Shown here: positions 1-6,412 of the stretch, in pieces | Numbering within the stretch: the first letter of the stretch is position 1 | Layout: every line of letters starts with the position of its first letter | Assembly (NCBI GenBank): GCA_018402095.1 | Contig: JAGYJO010000044.1 | Coordinates: 1-10,057, forward strand | Length of the DNA stretch: 10,057 bases | Direction of reading: 5' to 3' | Source of the DNA: a bacterium | Lineage (GTDB): Bacteria; Margulisbacteria; Marinamargulisbacteria; SXXA01 | Notes under the pieces: model-generated | Seen by the model: the letters and a program-made list of their open reading frames with translations, nothing else | Told to the model about the DNA's origin: nothing | Database searches by the model: none | Program-made: the position numbers and the translations under genes

Positions 1-1
1 T

Positions 2-232
2 GCTATTATCCGTAAATTCGAAATAATGGGAGAAGCCACCAAAAGAGTCCCGCCAGAATTCCGTTTAAATCATCCAGACATCCCGTGGTCTTCGATGGCC
101 AAACTACGAGACAAACTCATTCATCACTATGCCGACATAGATCTTATTATTCTATGGGAAACAACAAAAAACATATTGCCAACACTTCACCAAAGTCTCT
201 GCACTATTATCCAAAATAGCGAAAAGTCATAA
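2..232 (+). CDS. hepT: HepT-like (DUF86) toxin, C-terminal part, 5' end outside window
   Basis: The open frame runs in from the left edge, and the ATG at 26 is an internal codon. The codons before it read AIIRKFEIMGEA, which matches the family block usually read as R-x-x-E-I-I-G-E-A, so the true start lies upstream of the window. The visible 76 residues carry the HepT signature R-x4-H-x-Y (RDKLIHHY; Arg codon at 107-109), preceded by a P-D-I-P-W motif and followed by a W-x-x-x-x-x-x-L-P segment typical of the end of the domain. HepT proteins are HEPN-fold toxins, normally paired with an MNT-type nucleotidyltransferase antitoxin that modifies the Tyr of this motif. That partner would be expected just upstream and cannot be seen here. 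The motif is intact, so the toxin is probably functional if the missing N-terminus is normal. Whether a partner exists is unknown. Confidence 0.82.
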   Translation, partial: AIIRKFEIMGEATKRVPPEFRLNHPDIPWSSMAKLRDKLIHHYADIDLIILWETTKNILPTLHQSLCTIIQNSEKS

Positions 233-268
233 ATCCCAAAACCCAGTCTATACCTCATGAAATCAAAT

Positions 269-1063
269 TCAAATCCGCTGCCGTTTCCCCTTCGGCAAAT
301 CCCCATCGACAAACCATTCATACTGACTCACAAACTCGGAGGTCACTTTCGCATCAACCGCAAGATGATAAAACATCTCCACCAAGTCACATTCTTCAAG
401 ATTTAATAACTGCATAGCCTCAGAGAAAGCATCTTGCGTGGGTCTCGCGTTCAAAAACAGATCCACAGGTGCGCGCCCAATATCACCACGGTCATACGCC
501 TCATACACGGATTGAATATCCCAATTCAAATCAGGAAAAGTATGACTCATAATCGTCCAGGTTGCAGCAGAAAAGGTTATTGTTTCGGAATCCGGATCAT
601 ACGCCACATCCAGATCTACGCCCAAAGAAAATCCTGATACATCGCCCATCGGAAAATCAAAGGGACTGATATGCGACATCACACAAGACTCGGCCGCCTC
701 GTCTACACCAAAAACGGTTTCAAACTGGGCTACAATGTCATAAGCGCCATCATTCCAGCCTCCTACGTAGGACAGTTGCACATCGTCCCAAGTTTTGGTT
801 TCTTCAGCCATTTCGCGCACCTGTTTACACTTTTTCCCAAAGTGCCCTAGTGCTTTTTGGGTGATACCGTCTTTACTCCCCACACAACCGATCACAATAC
901 AAGGTGCGACACCTTGAGTCTTGATACATGTATCCATATCGACAAAATCCCAGGTGTTCTGATTGACCATCAGATAATCCTCTGTAGAACTAAAGAAGCT
1001 ACACTCAGACGCCGTGTCATCATCAGAATTTGTCACTGCAAGGGTTTTATTGTGGTATCTCAT
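269..1063 (-). CDS. Acidic hypothetical protein with CheD-like Thr-Cys-His constellation
   Basis: I do not recognise this 264-residue protein as a named family. It is strongly acidic, has no signal peptide or membrane segment, and is rich in aromatic residues. Residues 45-75 resemble the core of CheD, the chemoreceptor glutamine deamidase: T49-x5-C55 inside TQGVAPCIVIGC has the same Thr-to-Cys spacing as the T-x-G-x-x-x-C of CheD, and H74 in ALGHFGK follows 19 residues after the Cys (about 17 in CheD). A later VQLSYVGG (residues 95-102) resembles the strand ending in GG that follows in CheD. The C-terminal 90 residues look helical and have no counterpart I know. No chemotaxis gene is near, so a role in chemotaxis is not supported. 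A Cys/His deamidase or related CNF-like fold is an inference. The start at 1063 is chosen because a perfect TATAAT lies 6 nt upstream, giving a leaderless mRNA. No Shine-Dalgarno is visible. Confidence 0.6.
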   Translation of the reverse strand: MRYHNKTLAVTNSDDDTASECSFFSSTEDYLMVNQNTWDFVDMDTCIKTQGVAPCIVIGCVGSKDGITQKALGHFGKKCKQVREMAEETKTWDDVQLSYVGGWNDGAYDIVAQFETVFGVDEAAESCVMSHISPFDFPMGDVSGFSLGVDLDVAYDPDSETITFSAATWTIMSHTFPDLNWDIQSVYEAYDRGDIGRAPVDLFLNARPTQDAFSEAMQLLNLEECDLVEMFYHLAVDAKVTSEFVSQYEWFVDGDLPKGKRQRI

Positions 1064-1077
1064 GCGCCCATTATACT
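1050..1077 (+). promoter_or_regulatory. Probable promoter of the PduO-like gene, overlapping the divergent one
   Basis: TTGTGG (1050-1055), a 16-nt spacer and TATACT (1072-1077) precede the ATG at 1087 by 9 nt, predicting a leader of about 2-3 nt. A small inverted repeat, CTCAT-N6-ATGAG (1076-1091), lies over the start and could be an operator, although arms of 5 bp may be chance. Confidence 0.45.
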
Positions 1078-1099
1078 CATGCCATCATGAGCATCACAA
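1070..1099 (-). promoter_or_regulatory. Probable leaderless sigma-70 promoter of the CheD-like gene
   Basis: Reading the minus strand, TTGTGA (1099-1094), an 18-nt spacer and a perfect TATAAT (1075-1070) precede the ATG by only 6 nt. Transcription would therefore begin at or next to the A of the start codon. The -10 overlaps the -10 of the divergent promoter, so the two polymerases would compete. Confidence 0.55.
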
Positions 1100-1663
1100 C
1101 CAAAACCGCATTTGTCAAACCAGACTTTTCGGGTGAAAAATCTCCAAAAACAATCCCCACACCCACGCTTACGGGGATATCGACGAATTGGTCAGTATCC
1201 TAGGCATCGTCAGAGCCAACACGGACAAAGACGAGCTCCAAAAACGCATCGTCTGTCTACAAGAGCAGCTCTTCATCGTTGGGGCAGAACTGGCCACCAC
1301 AGCGACAAAGACCGCCAAACTTCCCAAAAAAACAGATGCCAACATAGATGCAAAACCTGTGATAGGATCAGCATTTTTGGAAAACAAACCACCATGCCCA
1401 CACATTCATCTACCTGGTGGCACGCCTACTGCAGCCTATATCGATCTGGCTGTGAGCAGTATCGCTGCCGCAAAGATATATCGTCGGGTTTCAGGACAGC
1501 GGAACAATAGACAACCCATCACTCTTAATCTGATGAATCGCTCATCGGATTATCTCATACGCCAGATAGCGAAGAGGGGAGTTTACACGCGCCCTACCCC
1601 TTATGGAGAACGACCATGGATAGTCTGGAAGCCAATTGAAAGTTTGCGTGTATCCACCGGATC

Positions 1664-1692
1664 CAAAGGGCAACGCCCTTTGAGATTTTTTT
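1664..1692 (+). terminator. Intrinsic terminator-like hairpin 1 after the PduO-like gene
   Basis: Stem CAAAGGGC (1664-1671), loop AAC, stem GCCCTTTG (1675-1682), then three bases and a run of seven T (1686-1692). The shape is that of a Rho-independent terminator on the plus strand. It currently lies inside the extended PduO-like frame, which supports loss of that gene's original stop codon. The palindrome core recurs at 7195-7211. Confidence 0.6.
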
Positions 1693-1722
1693 GCTTGCTC
1701 GGCAAAGCCGAGCAAGCTTTTT
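1693..1722 (+). terminator. Strong intrinsic terminator hairpin 2 after the PduO-like gene
   Basis: Perfect 11-bp stem GCTTGCTCGGC (1693-1703) with GCCGAGCAAGC (1707-1717), loop AAA, followed by five T (1718-1722). It acts in the plus direction. On the minus strand the flank is A-rich, so it does not end the ABC-F transcript. Confidence 0.75.
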
Positions 1723-1728
1723 GGTATT

Positions 1729-1744
1729 GGGGACTATCGTCCCC
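1729..1744. repeat. Third tandem hairpin, no U-tract
   Basis: Perfect 6-bp stem GGGGAC (1729-1734) and GTCCCC (1739-1744) with loop TATC. It is extendable by TT/AA if one C is bulged. Neither strand has a T-run after it, so it is not a classical terminator. It lies between the PduO-like terminators and the end of the ABC-F gene. Confidence 0.5.
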
Positions 1745-1815
1745 CAAGCCCTGAAAAGAGAGCTCAAAACTTGGGGTAATGCTCAGTACGGGCTAGAGAG
1801 GGCAAATACCCCCCC

Positions 1816-3546
1816 TTATCCCATAGATACCGTCGCCCAGGTGTCTTCCAATTCAGAAATCGTTTTTTCTACTTCGGCCAAGCGGGTATGTTTTTCAGGA
1901 TCATAATCACTGGGATTGGCTTCAAAATACGCCAATATCTCTTGTTTTTCTTTTTCTGCTTTGGCCAGTTTCTTTTCAATCGCAGCCAACTGTTTGGCAA
2001 GATTTTTGGGGTTACTGGGTTTGCCCGATTTGGCCTTTTCAGGTTTGGAAACCAAAACCTCGCCAAACTGATCCTCCAAGTAAGATAGAAATTCGTGAAA
2101 CGGACCTGGGAAAGGCCGAATATTGCCTTCGCTAACATGCAAAATACCTGTCGCAACGGCTTGGATAAACGTCCGGTCGTGACTAATGAAAATAACGGTA
2201 CCAGTATACTCATTCAGCCCTTGCGCCAATAACTCAACCGTTTCAAAATCCAAATGGTTTGTTGGTTCATCCAAGAGCAATACCGTTGATTTGGACAAAA
2301 TCAATTCAGCCAACAAAACCCGCGCTTTCTCACCACCACTGAGCACGGACAATGGCTTTTTCGCATCATCCCCGCTAAACAACAAGCTACCCGCAGTGTC
2401 CATAATCTGCTGCTTGCTTGTCGTCGGATCAGCGACACGCTCCAGGTAGTCATAAATACTCATATCCGAGTCCAAATCTTCGTAAACGTGCTGTGCAAAG
2501 TAGCCTATTTGGGTTTCGTGCCCCCACTTCAAATTCCCTGAAAGCTCTGGCAGTTCTCCTGCCAAGGTTTTCATAAAAGTGGTTTTTCCCTGTCCATTGT
2601 CTCCAAGAACAGCAAAGCGTTGTCCACGGGTAATATGAACATCTACGGGACCTGCTATTTTTTTATCGGGATACCCAACGACCAACCCCGTCAAATCAAG
2701 GGCCGGCCCTTTTTTGATCGGCATCGCAGGAAAACGAATTTTCGCAGTAGCAAGCGGTCCTTCTATATCAATTTTTTCCAATTTTTCCAATTGTTTAAGT
2801 TTAGATTGGGCAGCTGCAGCCTTGGATGCTGTGGCACGAAAACGGTCCACAAATTTTTGCAGCTGGACTTGTTTACGCTCAACGCCTTTATTGAAAGACT
2901 CCGCCTGCAAAACCTGTTCTTGTTTGTAGGCAAAATAATCAGCCAAGCGACCTGGGTACATGGTCAATTTCCCAGTCTGTATTTCCAGCGTATGGTCACA
3001 ACAGCGGGTCAAAAACGCACGGTCATGCGAAATAATCAGGTATCCGCCGTCGAAAGACAGCAAGTAACGCTCTAGCAGCAACAAAGTACTCAAGTCCAAA
3101 TAGTTGGAAGGTTCATCCAAAAAAAGAAAATTGGGTTGTTTGACCACCATAGCCGTCAGTTTGACGCGCATCTGATAACCACCAGACAAAGACCGCGGCG
3201 TCATCGCCAAACGGGCTTCATCCAACTGAAAGGACGTCGCAGCCTTGGCACATTCCCAGTCCTCGTGTCCTGTCGTACGGACCAACCAGTCGAGACAACT
3301 TTCATCATCTCTGAACGTATCATGTTGCTCCAGATAACCGATATAAAGGCCGTTGCTATGAACAAGCTTACCGCTATCCGGCTGATCTATTCCGAGAACC
3401 AGTCTAAAAAAAGTGGTTTTTCCAGCACCATTTCTACCGATAACCCCTATCCGTTGGTCTGTAGACAAGGTAGTAGAGGCGTTGTCCAGAATAACCCTGT
3501 CACCCAATGTTTTTGTCAAATTTGTAATTGTAAGAAATTCAGCCAT
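1816..3546 (-). CDS. ABC-F family ATPase (Uup/YheS-like)
   Basis: A 576-residue soluble protein with two ABC ATPase cassettes and no membrane segment, the plan of ABC-F factors that act on ribosomes. Cassette 1: Walker A GRNGAGKT at 37-44, signature LSGGY at 120-124, Walker B ending in D144-E145, switch His 174. The linker at about 205-265 is charged and helical, the position of the tRNA-interacting arm. Cassette 2: Walker A GDNGQGKT at 315-322, signature LSGGE at 402-406, Walker B with DEPTNHLD at 426-433, switch His 456. A lysine-rich C-terminal coiled coil covers about 500-570, as in Uup and YheS relatives. Cassette 1 reads DEPSNYLD where the canonical D-loop block is DEPTNHLD, but the catalytic Glu is kept. 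The start at 3546 (MAEFLTITNL) is preferred to the ATG at 3570, because it begins right at the conserved first strand. Housekeeping translation factor and antibiotic-resistance protein cannot be told apart here. Confidence 0.92.
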   Translation of the reverse strand: MAEFLTITNLTKTLGDRVILDNASTTLSTDQRIGVIGRNGAGKTTFFRLVLGIDQPDSGKLVHSNGLYIGYLEQHDTFRDDESCLDWLVRTTGHEDWECAKAATSFQLDEARLAMTPRSLSGGYQMRVKLTAMVVKQPNFLFLDEPSNYLDLSTLLLLERYLLSFDGGYLIISHDRAFLTRCCDHTLEIQTGKLTMYPGRLADYFAYKQEQVLQAESFNKGVERKQVQLQKFVDRFRATASKAAAAQSKLKQLEKLEKIDIEGPLATAKIRFPAMPIKKGPALDLTGLVVGYPDKKIAGPVDVHITRGQRFAVLGDNGQGKTTFMKTLAGELPELSGNLKWGHETQIGYFAQHVYEDLDSDMSIYDYLERVADPTTSKQQIMDTAGSLLFSGDDAKKPLSVLSGGEKARVLLAELILSKSTVLLLDEPTNHLDFETVELLAQGLNEYTGTVIFISHDRTFIQAVATGILHVSEGNIRPFPGPFHEFLSYLEDQFGEVLVSKPEKAKSGKPSNPKNLAKQLAAIEKKLAKAEKEKQEILAYFEANPSDYDPEKHTRLAEVEKTISELEDTWATVSMG

Positions 3547-3555
3547 AATGGGCCA

Positions 3556-3583
3556 AGAGTGTAGCGGCACACTCTATTTTTTT
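3556..3583 (+). terminator. Hairpin with U-tract between the ABC-F and kinase genes
   Basis: Stem AGAGTGT (3556-3562) and ACACTCT (3569-3575) with loop AGCGGC, then A and seven T (3577-3583). On the plus strand it has terminator form, yet no plus-strand gene ends upstream. It could stop antisense transcription from the ABC-F region before the kinase gene. It overlaps the suggested ABC-F promoter, so the palindrome could also be an operator. Confidence 0.5.
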
Positions 3584-3586
3584 AAA
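3558..3586 (-). promoter_or_regulatory. Possible short-leader promoter of the ABC-F gene
   Basis: On the minus strand, TTTAAA (3586-3581), a 17-nt spacer and TACACT (3563-3558) lie 11 nt before the ATG at 3546. This predicts a leader of about 4-5 nt. No Shine-Dalgarno is visible. The -10 match is 4 of 6, so this is tentative. Confidence 0.3.
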
Positions 3587-3665
3587 GCGCTTTCCATGCG
3601 ACCTTGGCAAACAAGCGAAAAAACACACTACATTGAGGGAAAACCTCGAATTTCAGCCACAACCG

Positions 3666-3674
3666 TGCTACGCT
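3666..3674 (+). promoter_or_regulatory. Possible extended -10 promoter of the kinase operon
   Basis: TGC-TACGCT (3666-3674) fits an extended -10 (TGn before the hexamer) and ends 12 nt before the ATG at 3687, predicting a leader of about 6 nt. I see no good -35. Weak match, but the geometry agrees with other genes in the window. Confidence 0.25.
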
Positions 3675-3686
3675 CATTTCTCCCCT

Positions 3687-5456
3687 ATGAATGACGACTC
3701 TCTTTTTCCAGAACCTCCACAGGACGATCGGCCTCTTGGCCGTCAAAAACTTGCCGCACTGAGCGACAGTATCTCTGAATCATCTGAGCTCACCCCCCAC
3801 CTCGTCTCACTCTGTAACGACCTCATGGATTACAGCAAGTCTCTCGAAAATGAGCTGGAAGATCTGAAATGCATCTTGTCCACCACAATGCAACACAGCA
3901 CAACAGTAGAAAACGACCTATCGCTGCAACAAGAAGCCAGTGCCGCACTCTGGAAGCGCTATGAGTTCATTGTCAATGCGTCCCAAGAGTGGATCTGTGT
4001 CATAAATGCTGACCTGACTTTTGAAACAGTCAATGATGCCTTTGCCGATGTCTGCAAAAAAAGCAAAAAGCGCCTCATAGGACAGCCAATCACAAAAGTA
4101 TGGACGCACCGCGAAGATCTAGAGGCTATCGAAAAATGGATACAAAAATGTCTCCAGAACACCGACATTCACGAGCAAACAAGTCTCCATATGCCGACAC
4201 GTTTCTACCCACACATCGACATCATCGCTATGCCTTATCAAATCCCCGGACAACCCACGACACAAGTTGTTTTCATTGCAAAAGATGTCTCCGCACGTCG
4301 ACATGTCGAACTATTGCTGCGTGACCGCTCGCTCTTTCTAGATCAGGTTCATGATGCCGTGGTCGTTTTGGATCACCAACACCGTATTTGTTTTTGGAAT
4401 AAACAAGCCGAAACGATGTATGGATGGAAAACCCATCAAGTCGTCGAAAAAAAAGACGCTGACCTCTTTTTAGCGCCCAACGAACTCACCCGACTCGACA
4501 GCATCTTTGCAAGCGTACAAAAAAATGGCAGCTGGCAAGGCCGTATGCATCACCTGTATCGTCAGAAACAAGACGTTGAAACGGTTTGCACATGGACGCG
4601 ACTCAGTGACGACGACAAAATGCCTTTTTATTTACTCACAGCCGCCAACATCAGTCCTTTACGCAAATTAGAAAACGAATACAACCGACTCCAACGGTTT
4701 TACACCGCAACCCAAATATTCATCGAGTCCTCACATGACCTCAACAATGCAATGGTCACTTACATGAGCACCACACGCATGATTCGGGAACACATCCCCA
4801 AAACAGTTATGGGTGGACTCTTCAGTCTCTCGGATGATGCGATTCGCAAAAGCATGAACATTGTGAAACGCATGCTGGAATACGGCAGAGGAAAGCCCAT
4901 AGACCATGCGCCTTTTGCTGTCGCACCCATTATTTACGAATTGGCCAAAATGTTAGGGGTCAGTCTCCCAAACAGTATTACGCTCCAAACACAGATCACC
5001 TCTGATGACGGACACATTTTTGGAAATAGCACCGAAATCCACCAGGTACTACTCAACCTCTGCATCAATGCCAAAGACGCTATGGGCGACAAAGAAGGAC
5101 AAATCACCATCACATTAGCAACCAGACGTATTCGCAAAGAACGCATTGTCCGCCCCCACATGGAAACACTTCCAGCGGGAAACTATGTGGTCATCACCGT
5201 AAGTGATACCGGACATGGGATACGCAAGCGACAACTCAATGATATTTTCACCCCATTTTTCTCTACAAAACGTCTGGGCGAGGGGACCGGTGTCGGACTG
5301 GCTTCCGTCTATCGGATTATCAAAAATCACAATGGTTGGATTCATGCCAGCAGTAAACCTTTACACGGCACCCGATTCACTTTATTTTTGCCTCACCTGC
5401 AGAAACAACAACAAAATACCCCGCTCTTGAAACAAACAAAGGAAGACAGCATATGA
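3687..5456 (+). CDS. Soluble PAS-PAS histidine kinase (HPK4/NtrB-like)
   Basis: A 589-residue cytoplasmic sensor kinase with no membrane segment. Residues 40-90 look like a coiled coil. A first PAS domain spans about 90-205 and a second about 212-325, the latter with the typical FWNKQAETMYGW block. The dimerisation helix carries the H-box SSHDLNNAM with phospho-acceptor His350; the H-D-L-N-N form is close to the H-D-F-N-N of HPK4 kinases. The ATPase domain has an N-box (LLNLCINAKDAM, Asn461), G1 DTGHGI (507-512), F-box FTPFFSTK (521-528) and G2 GEGTGVGLA (531-539), all intact. No receiver domain is fused, and no response regulator is visible in the window. The ATG at 3687 is preferred to the in-frame TTG at 3633, whose extra 18 residues show no domain and overlap the likely promoter. 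The gene ends in ATGA shared with the exchanger gene, so the two are probably co-translated. The ligand is unknown. Confidence 0.93.
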   Translation: MNDDSLFPEPPQDDRPLGRQKLAALSDSISESSELTPHLVSLCNDLMDYSKSLENELEDLKCILSTTMQHSTTVENDLSLQQEASAALWKRYEFIVNASQEWICVINADLTFETVNDAFADVCKKSKKRLIGQPITKVWTHREDLEAIEKWIQKCLQNTDIHEQTSLHMPTRFYPHIDIIAMPYQIPGQPTTQVVFIAKDVSARRHVELLLRDRSLFLDQVHDAVVVLDHQHRICFWNKQAETMYGWKTHQVVEKKDADLFLAPNELTRLDSIFASVQKNGSWQGRMHHLYRQKQDVETVCTWTRLSDDDKMPFYLLTAANISPLRKLENEYNRLQRFYTATQIFIESSHDLNNAMVTYMSTTRMIREHIPKTVMGGLFSLSDDAIRKSMNIVKRMLEYGRGKPIDHAPFAVAPIIYELAKMLGVSLPNSITLQTQITSDDGHIFGNSTEIHQVLLNLCINAKDAMGDKEGQITITLATRRIRKERIVRPHMETLPAGNYVVITVSDTGHGIRKRQLNDIFTPFFSTKRLGEGTGVGLASVYRIIKNHNGWIHASSKPLHGTRFTLFLPHLQKQQQNTPLLKQTKEDSI

Positions 5457-6412
5457 TAAGCCATATTTTATGGATCGTTTTGGGATTATTCTTACTCATT
5501 TTTTCAGCAGACTTTCTCGTCAAAGGGGCGTCATCCGTTGCCAAAAAATTCAAAATATCTCCGCTAGTCATCGGGCTAACCATCGTCGCCTTTGGTACAT
5601 CGATGCCAGAGCTCATCGTCAATCTACTGGCTGCAACCAAAGGACAACCCGGTTTGGCATTGGGCAATATCATCGGCAGTAACATCGCCAACATTCTTCT
5701 CATCTTGGGTGTATCCGCCGCCATCCGCCCTATCATCGTGAAAAAATCAACAATTTGGAGAGAAATCCCATTTGCATTACTCGCCAGTGGTATTTTACTC
5801 GTGATCTGCAACGATATGTTTTTTGACGGTATGAGCGACAATCTTCTGTCACGTACGGATGCACTATCTCTCTTGGTTTTGTTCTGCATATTTTTGGTGT
5901 ACGTCGTCAGCCTTATCAAGTCAGATCCGTCGTCCGTTGAATCTGAAGAGATCACCGTCTATTCAGGCTGGCTCGACTTTATATTTTGCGTAGGCGGCAT
6001 GACCGGTCTTTATTTGGGTGGCGAATTCCTTGTCAATCATGCCTCTATACTGGCACGAAATGCCGGCGTATCCGAAGCCATGATTGGACTAACCATTGTT
6101 GCATTTGGCACATCCTTACCTGAGCTCATCACTTCGATCACAGCCGCTATGAAAAAACAAAATGATATTGCTGTTGGGAATGTCATCGGATCGAACATTT
6201 TTAATGTTTTTTGGATACTGGGTATTACAGGCAGTATTTCGCCATTGGCCTTTCAATCCACACAAAATATAGATTTATTGGTCGCATTTGGCGCAACCGC
6301 CCTATTGTTTTTCGGTGTCTTTTTGAAGCCCCACACCATTACCCGCGCTTACGGCATCATCGGTGTACTGCTCTATCTGAGCTATATGGGATTCGTGGTA
6401 TACAGAGGATGA
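5453..6412 (+). CDS. CaCA-family Ca2+/cation antiporter (YrbG-like)
   Basis: A 319-residue integral membrane protein with about ten hydrophobic segments and the internal duplication that defines the calcium/cation antiporter family. Alpha-1 repeat, residues 41-86: GLTIVAFGTSMPEL then GNIIGSNIANILLILG. Alpha-2 repeat, residues 212-257: GLTIVAFGTSLPEL then GNVIGSNIFNVFWILG. The Glu of each S-x-P-E-L and the G-S-N-I motifs that line the ion path are present in both halves. Members exchange Ca2+ (or other cations) for Na+, H+ or K+ across the inner membrane, mostly as efflux. The hydrophilic stretch at about 156-168 is the short loop between halves; there is no large regulatory loop, as usual in prokaryotic members. 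The start overlaps the kinase stop by 4 bp and the stop overlaps the next start by 4 bp, so its expression is probably tied to both. Ion specificity cannot be read from the sequence. Confidence 0.93.
   Translation: MISHILWIVLGLFLLIFSADFLVKGASSVAKKFKISPLVIGLTIVAFGTSMPELIVNLLAATKGQPGLALGNIIGSNIANILLILGVSAAIRPIIVKKSTIWREIPFALLASGILLVICNDMFFDGMSDNLLSRTDALSLLVLFCIFLVYVVSLIKSDPSSVESEEITVYSGWLDFIFCVGGMTGLYLGGEFLVNHASILARNAGVSEAMIGLTIVAFGTSLPELITSITAAMKKQNDIAVGNVIGSNIFNVFWILGITGSISPLAFQSTQNIDLLVAFGATALLFFGVFLKPHTITRAYGIIGVLLYLSYMGFVVYRG

Larger units (their letters stand above)
1087..1754 (+). pseudogene. pduO: PduO-type cob(I)alamin adenosyltransferase, frame-broken and active site lost
   Basis: The family is clear from blocks in order: KNNPHTHAYGDIDELVSILG, LQEQLFIVGAELAT, HLPGGTPTAAYIDLA and LMNRSSDYLI, ending in a WKP motif typical of the C-terminus. 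PduO enzymes make adenosylcobalamin from cob(I)alamin and ATP. The reading is broken. From ATG 1087 the frame gives MSITTKTAFVKPDFSGEK and then stops at TAG 1201-1203, while the rest of the protein lies in the -1 frame, open from 1137. The two join at the A5 run 1136-1140; one extra A would restore a single frame. The ATP-loop G-D-x-G is replaced by AFVKP. The arginine-rich helix R-T-x-x-R-R-A-E-R reads VSSIAAAKI, so the catalytic Arg/Glu are gone. The last 30 or so residues, after WKPIE, run through the downstream hairpins, suggesting the original stop is lost. A decayed gene is most likely. A pseudoenzyme with a sequencing error or slippage at the A-run remains possible. Confidence 0.7.

Noticed and set aside
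857..1090. Plus-strand ORF of 77 residues opposite the CheD-like gene
   Set aside because: Antisense shadow; its His/Ile/Arg composition is that of the reverse complement of an acidic protein gene.
1112..1510. Plus-strand ORF of 132 residues rich in Arg, His and Gln
   Set aside because: It lies in another frame over the PduO-like gene, shows no family blocks and has no start signal. The PduO blocks lie in the neighbouring frame.
3547..3570. Longer ABC-F start at 3570
   Set aside because: It adds eight residues encoded by the palindrome and promoter region. The first conserved strand begins at the ATG 3546.
3633..3686. TTG-initiated 18-residue extension of the kinase
   Set aside because: No domain, no ribosome binding site, and it overlaps the likely -10. 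The ATG at 3687 is better.
5377..5955. Minus-strand ORF of 192 residues opposite the kinase end and exchanger
   Set aside because: A shadow of the exchanger gene: low-complexity Ser/Met/Lys content, no family and no promoter or binding site.
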